Assembly (NCBI GenBank): GCA_031291095.1
Contig: JARLJR010000148.1
Coordinates: 1 to 64,000, forward strand
Direction of reading: 5' to 3'
Length of the DNA stretch: 64,000 nt
Source: Legionella sp.
Lineage (GTDB): Bacteria > Pseudomonadota > Gammaproteobacteria > Legionellales > Legionellaceae
Shown: piece after piece, positions 9,037-17,863 of the stretch
Layout of the letters: each line of letters begins with the position of its first letter
Position numbering within the stretch: the stretch's first letter is position 1
Notes under the pieces: generated by a model
The model's input: only the letters and a program-made list of their open reading frames with translations
Told to the model about the DNA's origin: nothing
Database searches by the model: none
Translations under genes and position numbers: made by a program

Positions 9037-10251
9037 TTAAACATTAAGTAAAAGACGAGCTGGATCTTCCAATAACTCTTTAACACTCACTAAGAACTGT
9101 ACGGAATCTTTTCCATCAATTAAACGGTGGTCATAAGATAAAGCGACATACATCATTGGACGAATAACAATCTCGCCTTTCTCTACTACAGGTCGGTCTT
9201 CGATTTTATGCATACCAAGAATACCTGTTTGTGGTGGGTTAATAATTGGCGTTGCCAATAATGAACCGAAAACCCCACCATTAGTAATAGTAAAGGTACC
9301 ACCCTGCATTTCTTCCATAGACAATTTACCTTGTCTAGCGCGGCTGGCAGCATCGTTAATTGCCATTTCAATTTCAGCCATGCTCATTTGATCCGCATCA
9401 CGAATCACGGGGACTACTAATCCACGTTCAGTAGATACAGCAATACCAATATCGTAGAAACCATGATAAACCACATCTTGGCCATCAATAGACGCATTCA
9501 CTGCTGGAAAACGCTTTAATGACTCAACAACTGCTTTAGTGAAGAAAGACATAAAACCTAGTTTAACACCATGCTTCTTCTCAAAACCGTCTTTATATTG
9601 AGCGCGCATATCCATTACCGCTTTCAAGTTAACTTCGTTAAAGGTAGTTAACATGGCTGCATTATGTTGTGCTTCAAGTAATCGTTCAGCAATTTTGGCT
9701 CTTAAACGAGTCATAGGTACACGGCGCTCTTCACGTGCTCCCATTGCAGCCACTGGAGCTGGTACTGGTTTGCTTGCAGCAGGAGCTGCTTTACCACGAT
9801 TAGTTTCAATATAAGAAAGAACATCGTCTTTGGTAATACGACCGTCTTTACCACTACCTGGAATTTGGCCTGGTTGTAAATCATGCTCGGCCATCATACG
9901 ACGTACGACTGGGCTAGTTGATTTATCTTCATGAGCACTAACCTCAGCGCTGCTTGCAGCAGCTTTTTCTTCACTTGGCTTAGAACTAGTCTCAGCAGCC
10001 ACAGGAGTTGCAGCACCTGCAGTGATTTTTGCCAGGAGTTGGCCCGAAGTTACAGTGTCTCCAGTTTGGAAAAGAATTTCACTGAGCACGCCGTCAGCAG
10101 GAGCTGGCACCTCAAGAACTACTTTATCTGTTTCCAGATCCAATAGATTTTCATCACGAGTAACTTTATCACCTACTTTTTTATGCCAAGCAGCTACAGT
10201 TGCATCAGCAACCGACTCAGGCAGTACAGGTACTTTGACTTCGATAGACAT
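9037..10251 (-). CDS. sucB: Dihydrolipoyl succinyltransferase (E2 of 2-oxoglutarate dehydrogenase)
   Basis: This is the core acyltransferase of the 2-oxoglutarate dehydrogenase complex. From the preferred ATG at 10251 the protein has 404 residues. It has one lipoyl domain with the modified lysine in [14 protein letters not shown] (Lys43), an Ala/Pro/Ser-rich linker, a peripheral-subunit-binding domain ([13 protein letters not shown] to [10 protein letters not shown]), a second linker, and the catalytic domain ending with [15 protein letters not shown] (catalytic His and Asp). The frame opens ten codons earlier, but AGAAGG sits just before this internal ATG and the family starts with MSIEVKVP-like sequence. 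It lies 80 bp downstream of sucA. Confidence 0.97.
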   Translation of the reverse strand: MSIEVKVPVLPESVADATVAAWHKKVGDKVTRDENLLDLETDKVVLEVPAPADGVLSEILFQTGDTVTSGQLLAKITAGAATPVAAETSSKPSEEKAAASSAEVSAHEDKSTSPVVRRMMAEHDLQPGQIPGSGKDGRITKDDVLSYIETNRGKAAPAASKPVPAPVAAMGAREERRVPMTRLRAKIAERLLEAQHNAAMLTTFNEVNLKAVMDMRAQYKDGFEKKHGVKLGFMSFFTKAVVESLKRFPAVNASIDGQDVVYHGFYDIGIAVSTERGLVVPVIRDADQMSMAEIEMAINDAASRARQGKLSMEEMQGGTFTITNGGVFGSLLATPIINPPQTGILGMHKIEDRPVVEKGEIVIRPMMYVALSYDHRLIDGKDSVQFLVSVKELLEDPARLLLNV

Positions 10252-10330
10252 GGTTATACCTTCTTCTTTTATTAAATTCATTTAAGAGAGCACTGTCTGG
10301 AGCAAACGCCAGACAGCAATAGCCTAAAAT

Positions 10331-13135
10331 TTATCCCAACAACGCTTGTTCAACTAATGCCAATTGTTGTTGTGCATGCAAGGCGGGACTACCTACTGCG
10401 GGTGCCGCAGCAAATTCTCGTCCTGCATACTGCAATGATTGCTCAGGGCGTAAACAATCTTTCATATTATGCTGAGAAGAGAACCAGACACCTTGGTTTT
10501 GCGGTTCTTCCTGACACCAGACTACATCCTTAGCATTTGGATACTTATTAATCTCTGCAATAAGCGCTTTTTTAGGGAATGGATACATTTGCTCAATTCG
10601 TACAATGGCAACATGATCCAAGTTTTTATCACGACGCATTTGCAATAAGTCATAATAAACCTTTCCACCACAGAGCACCACTTTCGTTACTTTTTGTGCA
10701 TCTAAGGCATCAATTTCCGGAATAATCGTATGGAATTTGCCCTTAAATAGGTCTTCTAGAGGTGAAACAGCTAACTTATGACGTAATAAACTCTTTGGAG
10801 TCATCACAATCAGTGGTTTGCGGAAATCACGAATGATTTGTCTTCTTAATAAATGGAAGATCTGCGCCGGTGTGGTTGGCGTACAAACCTGTATATTATG
10901 CTGCGCGCACAGTTGCATGAAACGTTCCAGGCGTGCCGATGAATGTTCAGGTCCCTGGCCTTCGTAACCATGAGGTAACAACATCACTAAACCACACAAA
11001 CGACCCCATTTTTGCTCACCAGAGCTAATAAATTGGTCAATAACTACTTGCGCACCATTAGCAAAGTCACCAAACTGGGCTTCCCAAAGTACTAAGTAGT
11101 TAGGCTCCGAACAAGCGAAACCGTATTCAAATGCCAATACCGCTTCTTCAGATAACACGGAATCAATGACGGAAAAACCACGACCATGTCCATTGGAAAT
11201 GTGCTCTAAAGGAGTAAATGAGTCACCCGTTTCAATATCATGCAATACTGCATGGCGATGTGCAAAGGTTCCTCGACCGCAATCCTGGCCTGACAAACGA
11301 ACACCATAACCTTCTTGTATTAGACTTGCATAGGCCAGAGTCTCTGCATAACCCCAGTTCATGGGTAATTCACCAGCGGTCATCTTGTCACGCTCATTTA
11401 ATAAGCGTTGCACTACGGGATGTAAAGAAAAACCTTTAGGCAAATCATTTAATTGCTTCGTAAGTTTTTGTAAGTCCCCTTTAGTAATGGTGGTATCTGC
11501 TTTATCAGTCCACTTTCCATTGATGAAAGGACTCCAGTCCATCGCGTATTTACCTTCATAATCGCCATGAACCAAGTTAACTACGGGCTTACCTTGATCT
11601 AAACCATCACGATAAGCATCCATTAGCTGTTCTGCATCTTTGGCAGTTAACAAACCTTGCTGAATTAATTTTTCTGCATAAAGCTCACGCAATGGACGCA
11701 TGGATTTAATTTTCTTATACATTGCTGGCTGCGTTACTGCTGGCTCATCGGCCTCATTATGGCCATGCCGACGGTAACAGACGAGATCAATAACCACATC
11801 GCGATTAAATTTCATTCGGAAATCAAAAGCAATTTGTGTTGCGAACACTACCGCTTCAGGATCATCACCATTAACATGGATGACTGGCGCCTGAACCATC
11901 TTAGCAACGTCAGTACAATAAAGAGTAGAGCGAGCATCTAAAGGATTGCTGGTTGTAAAACCAATCTGGTTATTGATGACGATGTGGACCGTGCCCCCGG
12001 TTGAGTAACCCCGGGCCTGAGAAAAGTTAAAGGTTTCCATCACCACACCTTGGCCGGCAAAAGCAGCATCCCCATGAATTACTACAGGTACCACGGAGTC
12101 TTTCTTTTCCAAGTCATTACGGCGATTTAAACGTGCGCGCACAGAACCTTCGACTACTGGACCAATAATTTCTAAATGAGACGGGTTAAAGGCTAAGGCT
12201 AAATGCAATACAGAGCCTGAAGCCGTTTTAATATCAGAGGAATAGCCAAGATGGTATTTCACATCCCCAGTACGCTCGTATTTAATTTTACCTTCAAATT
12301 CTTGGAAGAGTACGCTTGGTTCTTTACCTAAGACGTTAACTAGTACGTTCAAACGTCCTCGATGCGCCATACCAATGATTAATTCTTTTACATTATCCTT
12401 GCCTGCACAATTAATGATTTCTTTCATCATTGGGATTAAGGAGTCACCACCCTCTAATGAAAAGCGCTTTTGCCCCACATAACGAGTACCTAAGTAACGC
12501 TCTAAACCGTCAGCAGCAATTAAGTCCGTTAAAATTTCCATTTTTTTGGCGGCGTCAAAAGTAGCGCGGCCACGTACTGACTCCATTTTTGTTTGTAACC
12601 ATGCAGTTTCTGCAGTATCAGAAATGTGCATGTATTCAATACCAATGCTGCCGCAATAGGTTTCACGTAAAGCGTCATAGATTTCATTTAAAGGCATTTC
12701 TGGGCCATTAAAGGAAGTGCCTGCAAAAAACTTGCGGTTTTTATCTACGTTGGTCAAATTATGGAAATTCAAATCTAAATTAGGAACTGCTGGACGCTCT
12801 GTCATTTCTAATGGATCGAGGTTTGCCGCAAGATGTCCTAATGCTCTGAAATCGTTAATTAAACTTGCCACTTCATATTGATGGCTATCTCCAGATTGAA
12901 CAACATGAGCAGCCTTCTTGTCCGCATTCTGCAAAAAGTATTCGCGAATATCACGATGAGATAGCTCTTGATTAGAACCATTAACCTTAGGTAAGGCGCT
13001 AAATACTGCTCGCCAATCGGCAGAAACCGAATCAGGGTCAGCAAGATAATCTTCATAAAGACTATCAACGTAAGCCATACTTCCACCAGACAAGTAGGAA
13101 GAAGCCCATTCATTTTGCAGATTGGAACTGCTCAT
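10331..13135 (-). CDS. sucA: 2-oxoglutarate dehydrogenase E1 component
   Basis: This thiamine-diphosphate enzyme decarboxylates 2-oxoglutarate and passes the succinyl group to SucB. Its 934 residues match the family. The N-terminal recognition helix reads YLSGGSMAYVDSLYEDYLADP. Then come HRGRLNVLVNVLGK, the ThDP/Mg region GDAAFAGQGVVMET to IVINNQIGFTT, RRHGHNEADEP, and the C-terminal EAQFGDFANGAQVVIDQFI, LLPHGYEGQGPEHSSARLER and VVWCQEEPQNQG. The ribosome site GGAGAACGATA precedes the ATG. A 20-bp hairpin (13183-13202) separates it from sdhB upstream. Confidence 0.98.
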   Translation of the reverse strand: MSSSNLQNEWASSYLSGGSMAYVDSLYEDYLADPDSVSADWRAVFSALPKVNGSNQELSHRDIREYFLQNADKKAAHVVQSGDSHQYEVASLINDFRALGHLAANLDPLEMTERPAVPNLDLNFHNLTNVDKNRKFFAGTSFNGPEMPLNEIYDALRETYCGSIGIEYMHISDTAETAWLQTKMESVRGRATFDAAKKMEILTDLIAADGLERYLGTRYVGQKRFSLEGGDSLIPMMKEIINCAGKDNVKELIIGMAHRGRLNVLVNVLGKEPSVLFQEFEGKIKYERTGDVKYHLGYSSDIKTASGSVLHLALAFNPSHLEIIGPVVEGSVRARLNRRNDLEKKDSVVPVVIHGDAAFAGQGVVMETFNFSQARGYSTGGTVHIVINNQIGFTTSNPLDARSTLYCTDVAKMVQAPVIHVNGDDPEAVVFATQIAFDFRMKFNRDVVIDLVCYRRHGHNEADEPAVTQPAMYKKIKSMRPLRELYAEKLIQQGLLTAKDAEQLMDAYRDGLDQGKPVVNLVHGDYEGKYAMDWSPFINGKWTDKADTTITKGDLQKLTKQLNDLPKGFSLHPVVQRLLNERDKMTAGELPMNWGYAETLAYASLIQEGYGVRLSGQDCGRGTFAHRHAVLHDIETGDSFTPLEHISNGHGRGFSVIDSVLSEEAVLAFEYGFACSEPNYLVLWEAQFGDFANGAQVVIDQFISSGEQKWGRLCGLVMLLPHGYEGQGPEHSSARLERFMQLCAQHNIQVCTPTTPAQIFHLLRRQIIRDFRKPLIVMTPKSLLRHKLAVSPLEDLFKGKFHTIIPEIDALDAQKVTKVVLCGGKVYYDLLQMRRDKNLDHVAIVRIEQMYPFPKKALIAEINKYPNAKDVVWCQEEPQNQGVWFSSQHNMKDCLRPEQSLQYAGREFAAAPAVGSPALHAQQQLALVEQALLG

Positions 13136-13182
13136 TATCGTTCTCCAAAGGGTGTAGCTAAAGGTTTATGTAACGACTCCAC

Positions 13183-13202
13183 CCCTTCGTTATCGAAGGG
13201 GT
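13183..13202 (-). other. Hairpin in the sdhB-sucA gap
   Basis: A perfect 8-bp stem, CCCCTTCG-TTAT-CGAAGGGG, sits between sdhB and sucA. No run of T follows in the direction of transcription, so it is more likely an mRNA-stabilising or processing hairpin inside a long sdh-suc transcript than a strong terminator. Confidence 0.6.
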
Positions 13203-13226
13203 AATTAAACTGAATCATTACTGCGA

Positions 13227-13949
13227 TTAGGTTTCCTGTCTCAACATTTGCGTGCGAATTTCTGCAATCGCTTTAGTTGGGTTGAGTCCCTTCGGGCAAA
13301 CATTCGTACAATTCATAATGGTACGGCAACGGAACACACTGAATGGATCCTGTAATTTCTCCAAACGATGATCCGTTGCGGTATCGCGACTGTCTGCTAA
13401 AAAACGGCGTGCCTGTAATAATCCTGCAGGGCCTACAAATTTCTCTGGATTCCACCAGAAGGAAGGACATGAACTGGTGCAGCATGCACACAAAATACAT
13501 TCATATAATCCATCAAGTTGCGCTCGCTCTTCCGGAGATTGCAAACGCTCTTGAGCTGGAGCTACCTGGTCATTTTGTAAATAAGGTTCAATACGCTCGT
13601 ATTGTTGATAAAACTGAGACATATCAACCGCTAAATCCCGAATCACTGGAAAACCAGGTAAAGGACGAATAACAATTTTATCCGTATTTAACTGAGAAAC
13701 GTGAGTAATGCAGGCTAGACCATTCGTGCCATTAATGTTCATACCATCAGAACCACACACCCCTTCACGGCATGATCTTCTGTAGCTGATGGAAGGATCC
13801 TGCTCGTCTTTCAACCGCTCAAGCAAAGTCAACAACATCGGATCGCTTTTAGCCGGTATTGTCAACTGATAATCTTGCATATAAGGCTTAGCATCCACAT
13901 CAGGATTATAGCGATAAATTGATAAAGTCAAATTTCTATTATCTGACAT
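13227..13949 (-). CDS. sdhB: Succinate dehydrogenase iron-sulfur subunit
   Basis: This subunit carries electrons from the SdhA flavin to the membrane quinone site through three Fe-S clusters. Its 240 residues contain the 2Fe-2S ligands in SCREGVCGSDGMNINGTN followed by LACI, the 4Fe-4S motif CILCACCTSSCPSFWW, and the 3Fe-4S ligands with CRTIMNCTNVCPKGLNP. A ribosome site (AGAGGA) precedes the ATG. It starts 15 bp after the sdhA stop on the same strand. Confidence 0.98.
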   Translation of the reverse strand: MSDNRNLTLSIYRYNPDVDAKPYMQDYQLTIPAKSDPMLLTLLERLKDEQDPSISYRRSCREGVCGSDGMNINGTNGLACITHVSQLNTDKIVIRPLPGFPVIRDLAVDMSQFYQQYERIEPYLQNDQVAPAQERLQSPEERAQLDGLYECILCACCTSSCPSFWWNPEKFVGPAGLLQARRFLADSRDTATDHRLEKLQDPFSVFRCRTIMNCTNVCPKGLNPTKAIAEIRTQMLRQET

Positions 13950-13964
13950 TCTGATATATCCTCT

Positions 13965-15734
13965 TTAGTAAACGCGTTCTTTCGGCTCAAAAGGCGCAAT
14001 ATGTTTAGGTGATACATTAACCGGACGAAAATCGATTACTTCACCTTCCTCAAAATACAGTATGTGTTTAATCCAATTGGCATCATCACGCTGTGGATAG
14101 TCTTCACGACTGTGTGCCCCACGGCTTTCGGTTCGGACAATTGCCGAATGTGCGGTCGCATAAGCTGTGGCCATTAAGTTATCTAACTCTAAAGCACTAA
14201 TACGTTCCGTATTAAAGACCTGACTTTTATCTTCCAATTTTGCATGCTTCAAACGCTCACGTAATGCTTCTAAACGTTTTAGGCCTGACTCCATAACTTC
14301 ACCCGTACGGAATACGCCAAAGTCTTCTTGCATTACACGTTGCATGTCAGCGCGAATAACCGCGATGCTCTCACCATCTTTAGATTCATTCCAACGGTTA
14401 TAACGTACCAAAGATGCAGCAACATCTTCGTCACTGATGTAGGCCATATCGGGTAATTGATTGGATTGCCATAATTCTTCAACATGAATTCCAGCAGCAC
14501 GACCAAACACAACTAAGTCTAATAAAGAGTTTCCACCCAAACGGTTAGCGCCATGGACAGACACGCAAGCACACTCACCTACCGCATACAAGCCTTCTAC
14601 TATATGTTCTTGACCATTAGTTTTATTAATAACTTGGCCATACATGTTAGTCGGTATCCCCCCCATACTGTAATGGCATGTGGGTACCACAGGAATTGGC
14701 TCAACGATTGGATCAACACCAGCAAATTTCATTGATAATTCGCGAATTCCAGGTAAGCGCGACATAATTAAATCCGCACCTAAATGATCCAACTTCAACT
14801 TAACGTAATCAACGCCGCCTGGATCAAAACCTTTACCTGCGCGCATTTCCAAAGACATAGAACGAGCAACCACGTCACGTGATGCCAAATCTTTAGCTCT
14901 AGGCGCATAACGTTCCATAAAACGCTCGCCATCTTTATTAATAAGGTATCCACCCTCTCCACGACACCCTTCAGTAACTAAGGTACCGGCACCAGCGATT
15001 CCTGTAGGATGGAACTGCCACATTTCCATATCTTGCACTGGAATGCCGGCTCTTAATGCCATACCAAAGCCATCGCCTGTATTAATGAAGGCATTCGTAG
15101 TCGATTGATAAATACGACCCGCACCGCCAGTAGCTAAAATACATACTCGTGATTGGAAAAATACCACTTCCCCAGTTTCGATGCTCATTGCCGTAACACC
15201 AGAGATACGGCCTTCTGCATTTTTAACAAAATCCAAAGCATACCACTCACTAAAAACGTGTGTTTTCGCTTTTAAATTTTGTTGATATAAAGTGTGAAGT
15301 AAGGCATGTCCTGTACGGTCTGCAGCAGCACAGGTACGAGCAGCCTGCTCACCACCAAAATTCTTGGACTGTCCGCCAAACTGACGTTGGTAAATTTTAC
15401 CATTGTCCATACGCGAAAACGGTAAACCCATATGTTCTAATTCATAAACAGCTTCTGGGCCTGTTTTACATAAATACTCAATACTGTCTTGGTCACCGAT
15501 GTAATCAGCTCCTTTTACAGTATCATACATATGCCAACGCCAATCATCCTCATGCGAGTTTCCTAAAGCGCAAGTAATACCACCCTGAGCTGAAACTGTA
15601 TGTGAACGCGTTGGAAATACTTTAGATAAAAGTGCAACTTTTAAACCCGAGTTTGCCATCTGTAGTGCAGCGCGCATTCCAGCACCGCCAGCACCAATAA
15701 TTACTGCATCAAATGTATTCCGTGCAATAGCCAT
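13965..15734 (-). CDS. sdhA: Succinate dehydrogenase flavoprotein subunit
   Basis: This subunit oxidises succinate to fumarate with covalently bound FAD. From the ATG at 15734 it has 589 residues: the Rossmann motif GAGGAG (about 14-19), the FAD-linking His in [10 protein letters not shown] (His45), the substrate-capping region [31 protein letters not shown], and [20 protein letters not shown]. The frame extends 11 codons further to 15767, but that would overlap sdhD by 31 bp. The chosen start leaves a 2-bp gap and matches the family N-terminus. Confidence 0.97.
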   Translation of the reverse strand: MAIARNTFDAVIIGAGGAGMRAALQMANSGLKVALLSKVFPTRSHTVSAQGGITCALGNSHEDDWRWHMYDTVKGADYIGDQDSIEYLCKTGPEAVYELEHMGLPFSRMDNGKIYQRQFGGQSKNFGGEQAARTCAAADRTGHALLHTLYQQNLKAKTHVFSEWYALDFVKNAEGRISGVTAMSIETGEVVFFQSRVCILATGGAGRIYQSTTNAFINTGDGFGMALRAGIPVQDMEMWQFHPTGIAGAGTLVTEGCRGEGGYLINKDGERFMERYAPRAKDLASRDVVARSMSLEMRAGKGFDPGGVDYVKLKLDHLGADLIMSRLPGIRELSMKFAGVDPIVEPIPVVPTCHYSMGGIPTNMYGQVINKTNGQEHIVEGLYAVGECACVSVHGANRLGGNSLLDLVVFGRAAGIHVEELWQSNQLPDMAYISDEDVAASLVRYNRWNESKDGESIAVIRADMQRVMQEDFGVFRTGEVMESGLKRLEALRERLKHAKLEDKSQVFNTERISALELDNLMATAYATAHSAIVRTESRGAHSREDYPQRDDANWIKHILYFEEGEVIDFRPVNVSPKHIAPFEPKERVY

Positions 15735-15736
15735 GC

Positions 15737-16084
15737 TTACCGCCCCCAAAGGATCAAGAAGCCCCAAATCAATTGACTAAGGAGCCATAAAAGAACCAAC
15801 ATCTGTACTGATAAACGTAAAACAGTACATTTCATATAATCAGTAGTTACTGTCCAGATACCTATCCAGGCATGCAACGTTAACGCAAACAATGCTAAAG
15901 CAGTTGCAATTTGCACCACTGGATTAGTAAATAAGCTATGCCATTGTTCATAACTCAATCCCGGATGCAACAATAAAAATCCAAAAAGGAAAAACACATA
16001 CGCAGCGAAATATACTGCTGTAACACGTTGAACTAACCAATCTTTTAACCCATTGCCTGTTAAGCTGGTGACATTAGTTACCAT
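15737..16084 (-). CDS. sdhD: Succinate dehydrogenase membrane anchor subunit
   Basis: This 115-residue protein with three transmembrane helices anchors SdhAB and helps form the quinone pocket. The family pattern is visible: [19 protein letters not shown] in the first helix, [16 protein letters not shown] in the second, and [20 protein letters not shown] at the end. It overlaps the 3' end of sdhC by 7 bp, typical of translational coupling within sdhCDAB. Confidence 0.95.
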   Translation of the reverse strand: MVTNVTSLTGNGLKDWLVQRVTAVYFAAYVFFLFGFLLLHPGLSYEQWHSLFTNPVVQIATALALFALTLHAWIGIWTVTTDYMKCTVLRLSVQMLVLLWLLSQLIWGFLILWGR

Positions 16085-16452
16085 ATCCAGAATCCTAGTA
16101 AAATTGACAAAATAACGGCAAAAACTATTACTAAAACAGCCGTACGCCGACCAGCACTAAGATGCTCGCCAAATCCCAAATCCATAATCATATGGCGGAT
16201 ACCTGCGAGCACGTGATAAATCAATGCAGCCCCAAAGGCCCATAAGATCAACTTATAGCACGGATGTGTTAATAATGCCTTCATCTGTGCAAAAGTCTCT
16301 ACTGATTGCACTGACTGACCAAAAATAAACAACATTATTGGCAATAATAGGAATAAAACCACCCCTGAAATCCTATGCAATATCGATGCGATTGCCATAG
16401 GGGGAAATTTTAAACTACCCAAATCAAGATTAACGGGTCTTTTCTTGTTCAC
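16078..16452 (-). CDS. sdhC: Succinate dehydrogenase cytochrome b556 subunit
   Basis: This 124-residue subunit has three membrane helices. It opens with RPVNLDLGSLKFPPMAIASI and LHRISGVVLF, where the Ser/Arg near the first helix contribute to the quinone site, and has LIYHVLAGIRHMIMDLG with the probable heme-ligand histidine. The start is a GTG at 16452 with AGGAAG about nine bases upstream. It is first in the operon, so the sdh promoter should lie in 16453-16600. Confidence 0.95.
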   Translation of the reverse strand: MNKKRPVNLDLGSLKFPPMAIASILHRISGVVLFLLLPIMLFIFGQSVQSVETFAQMKALLTHPCYKLILWAFGAALIYHVLAGIRHMIMDLGFGEHLSAGRRTAVLVIVFAVILSILLGFWIW

Positions 16453-16598
16453 TGTTAGTTTCTTCCTTAATTTGAAAAGTTATAAAAGGACGCGCGAATG
16501 CGAAGTATAGCACTCTGTTTTTATCACGCAAGATTAAGTCATAGTGTGTGGAGATATAACGGTTTAAATGATTAAAATTTAATCGAAATTAGGCGGGC

Positions 16599-16707
16599 AC
16601 GTCATCCTGAAGAGGTAACGATGAAGGATCTTCTGGATGTAGCATTATACTTTTGCATAATACTTATGGCTCATCCAGGAGATCCCTCACTGTGTTCGGG
16701 ATGACGT
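16599..16707. repeat. Imperfect inverted element, GTCATCC family (copy 2)
   Basis: This 109-bp intergenic element upstream of sdhC and downstream of lvgA starts ACGTCATCCTGA and ends TCGGGATGACGT. It has inner partly complementary segments (GAAGGATCTTCTGGATG and CATCCAGGAGATCC). It is the same family as the perfect palindrome at 6756-6805. Confidence 0.85.
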
Positions 16708-16740
16708 ACCCTCTTAAAATGGAGGATAATTAACAACCAC

Positions 16741-17376
16741 TTAAATCTTCATACCAGGAGATTTATGAGGTTGTCTAAAGGTTGACCGTGGTGCCTCTGG
16801 AGGATAACCATATTTTTCGGCATTTTGTTTTACAATCTGCAGATAACGCTCGCCCCAAGCTCCTGGGTCAAAATTGGTAACGACTACGTTATAATTCAGG
16901 TTAATAACTGATTCAAAGGCTTTTCTTTGTGATAACAAGTGCCCACCAAAAGCAACTTGCACTTCTACTTCAGTACTAACGCCTCCGGACTTCAATCGCT
17001 CGACCAGAATGTAAATCATTTTTTCTATAGTATAGAATAACTTACACATGGACATGCCTGAGTTAATCATGTCTTCGCCTTTCGAGGTAGAGAGTTTCGA
17101 ACCGTAGTCATGAATGTCATAAACAAACTCATACTCCTGAGTCCCAGGGATAAGTTCCGGTTTAATCACTACAGGCGGAGATACTGGCGGAATAGTAGGA
17201 GAAATAATATAAAGATGGAAATCAGCCCAGTGCCACCAAATCTGATAAACCCGCTCAACTAAGGCTACGGGATCATTGAGATCGGCCTCCATTTCCAATT
17301 TGCGCAAATCAATGCTGCGCTCTTCGGGCATATTTGCTAAAGGATCAATATTGCTTTCGTCTGGTTCATTGGCCAT
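16741..17376 (-). CDS. lvgA: Probable LvgA, type IV coupling-complex adaptor of Dot/Icm
   Basis: This 211-residue soluble protein has an acidic N-terminus (ANEPDESNIDPLAN) and no signal peptide. Recognisable stretches include VYQIWWHWADFHLYIISPTI, a Pro/Val-rich linker PPVSPPVVIKPELIPG, and FDPGAWGERYLQIVKQNAEK near the end. I call it LvgA on length (about 208 in L. pneumophila), its single-gene position beside the sdh genes as recalled, and a GTAAA-N6-GTAAA site upstream of the kind reported for CpxR control of Dot/Icm genes. LvgA binds IcmS and works with the IcmSW chaperones in the DotL-DotM coupling complex to recruit effectors. The name is not based on an alignment, so moderate certainty. 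Confidence 0.6.
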   Translation of the reverse strand: MANEPDESNIDPLANMPEERSIDLRKLEMEADLNDPVALVERVYQIWWHWADFHLYIISPTIPPVSPPVVIKPELIPGTQEYEFVYDIHDYGSKLSTSKGEDMINSGMSMCKLFYTIEKMIYILVERLKSGGVSTEVEVQVAFGGHLLSQRKAFESVINLNYNVVVTNFDPGAWGERYLQIVKQNAEKYGYPPEAPRSTFRQPHKSPGMKI

Positions 17377-17463
17377 GTATTAGTATCCAATGTAATGCTT
17401 CTGTTTATGATTATATATTAGCCTAAATTTCAAGAATGAGCATCAAAGTTGAATTACATAGTG

Positions 17464-17479
17464 GTAAAAAAGGTGTAAA
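17464..17479. promoter_or_regulatory. CpxR-type site upstream of lvgA
   Basis: GTAAA-AAAGGT-GTAAA matches the CpxR consensus GTAAA-N(4-8)-GTAAA exactly. It lies about 88 bp upstream of the lvgA start, in the opposite orientation to the gene. Confidence 0.5.
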
Positions 17480-17549
17480 AAAATAATAAAAACAGTAATT
17501 AGGCGGCAAAGCACGTCATTTCGGCATCGACACGTCCTTTCGACATCGC

Positions 17550-17639
17550 ACGTCATCCCGAACAAAGTGAGGGATCTCCTGAATGTAAGCACAATGCCAC
17601 ATTCAGGAGGTCCTTCGTCGTAACGCCTCAGGATGACGT
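17550..17639. repeat. Inverted element, GTCATCCCGAAC family (copy 3) with tandem degenerate lead-in
   Basis: This element between feoC and lvgA starts ACGTCATCCCGAAC and ends CTCAGGATGACGT, with inner arms GGGATCTCCTGAATG and CATTCAGGAGGTCC. It is preceded at 17511-17550 by two extra degenerate copies of the outer end, GCACGTCATTTCGGCATC and ACACGTCCTTTCGACATC, arranged in tandem at about 18-19 bp. Confidence 0.85.
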
Positions 17640-17644
17640 ATTGT

Positions 17645-17863
17645 TTACGCCTGATATTGATAATATTCGAGTGCGTTGATGCGGCATTTAAAACAGGCGC
17701 TCTGACAATTCGCTTTTTCCTGGCATTTACGAATCACCCCTTTTTTAACCCAAAGATCCAACATAGGCTGTAAAGCAGGTAAATCTAGATGAAATTCACG
17801 AGTTAACTGTTGTGTGCTAACCACGCCCTGGCGACAAATATAATCACGTATTTGCAATAACAT
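17645..17863 (-). CDS. feoC: FeoC-like transcriptional regulator/accessory protein
   Basis: This small winged-helix protein (72 residues) has MLLQIRDYICRQGVVSTQQL as the first helices and a cysteine cluster C47-x5-C53-x3-C57-x2-C60, which fits the Fe-S cluster site of FeoC proteins. It overlaps the 3' end of feoB by 20 bp and has a strong ribosome site (GGGAGGACGAA) inside feoB. FeoC is thought to sense iron or oxygen and to influence FeoB stability or expression. Confidence 0.85.
   Translation of the reverse strand: MLLQIRDYICRQGVVSTQQLTREFHLDLPALQPMLDLWVKKGVIRKCQEKANCQSACFKCRINALEYYQYQA

Noticed and set aside
11218-11561. Plus-strand frames of 60-73 codons inside sucA
   Set aside because: Antisense shadows of a strongly conserved enzyme gene.
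13273-13500. Second same-strand frame in sdhB
   Set aside because: Shifted frame of the Cys-rich sdhB sequence; no start signal.
17511-17550. Tandem 18-19 bp degenerate repeats as a CRISPR-like array
   Set aside because: Only two to three diverged units without spacers; they are copies of the end of the adjacent inverted element.
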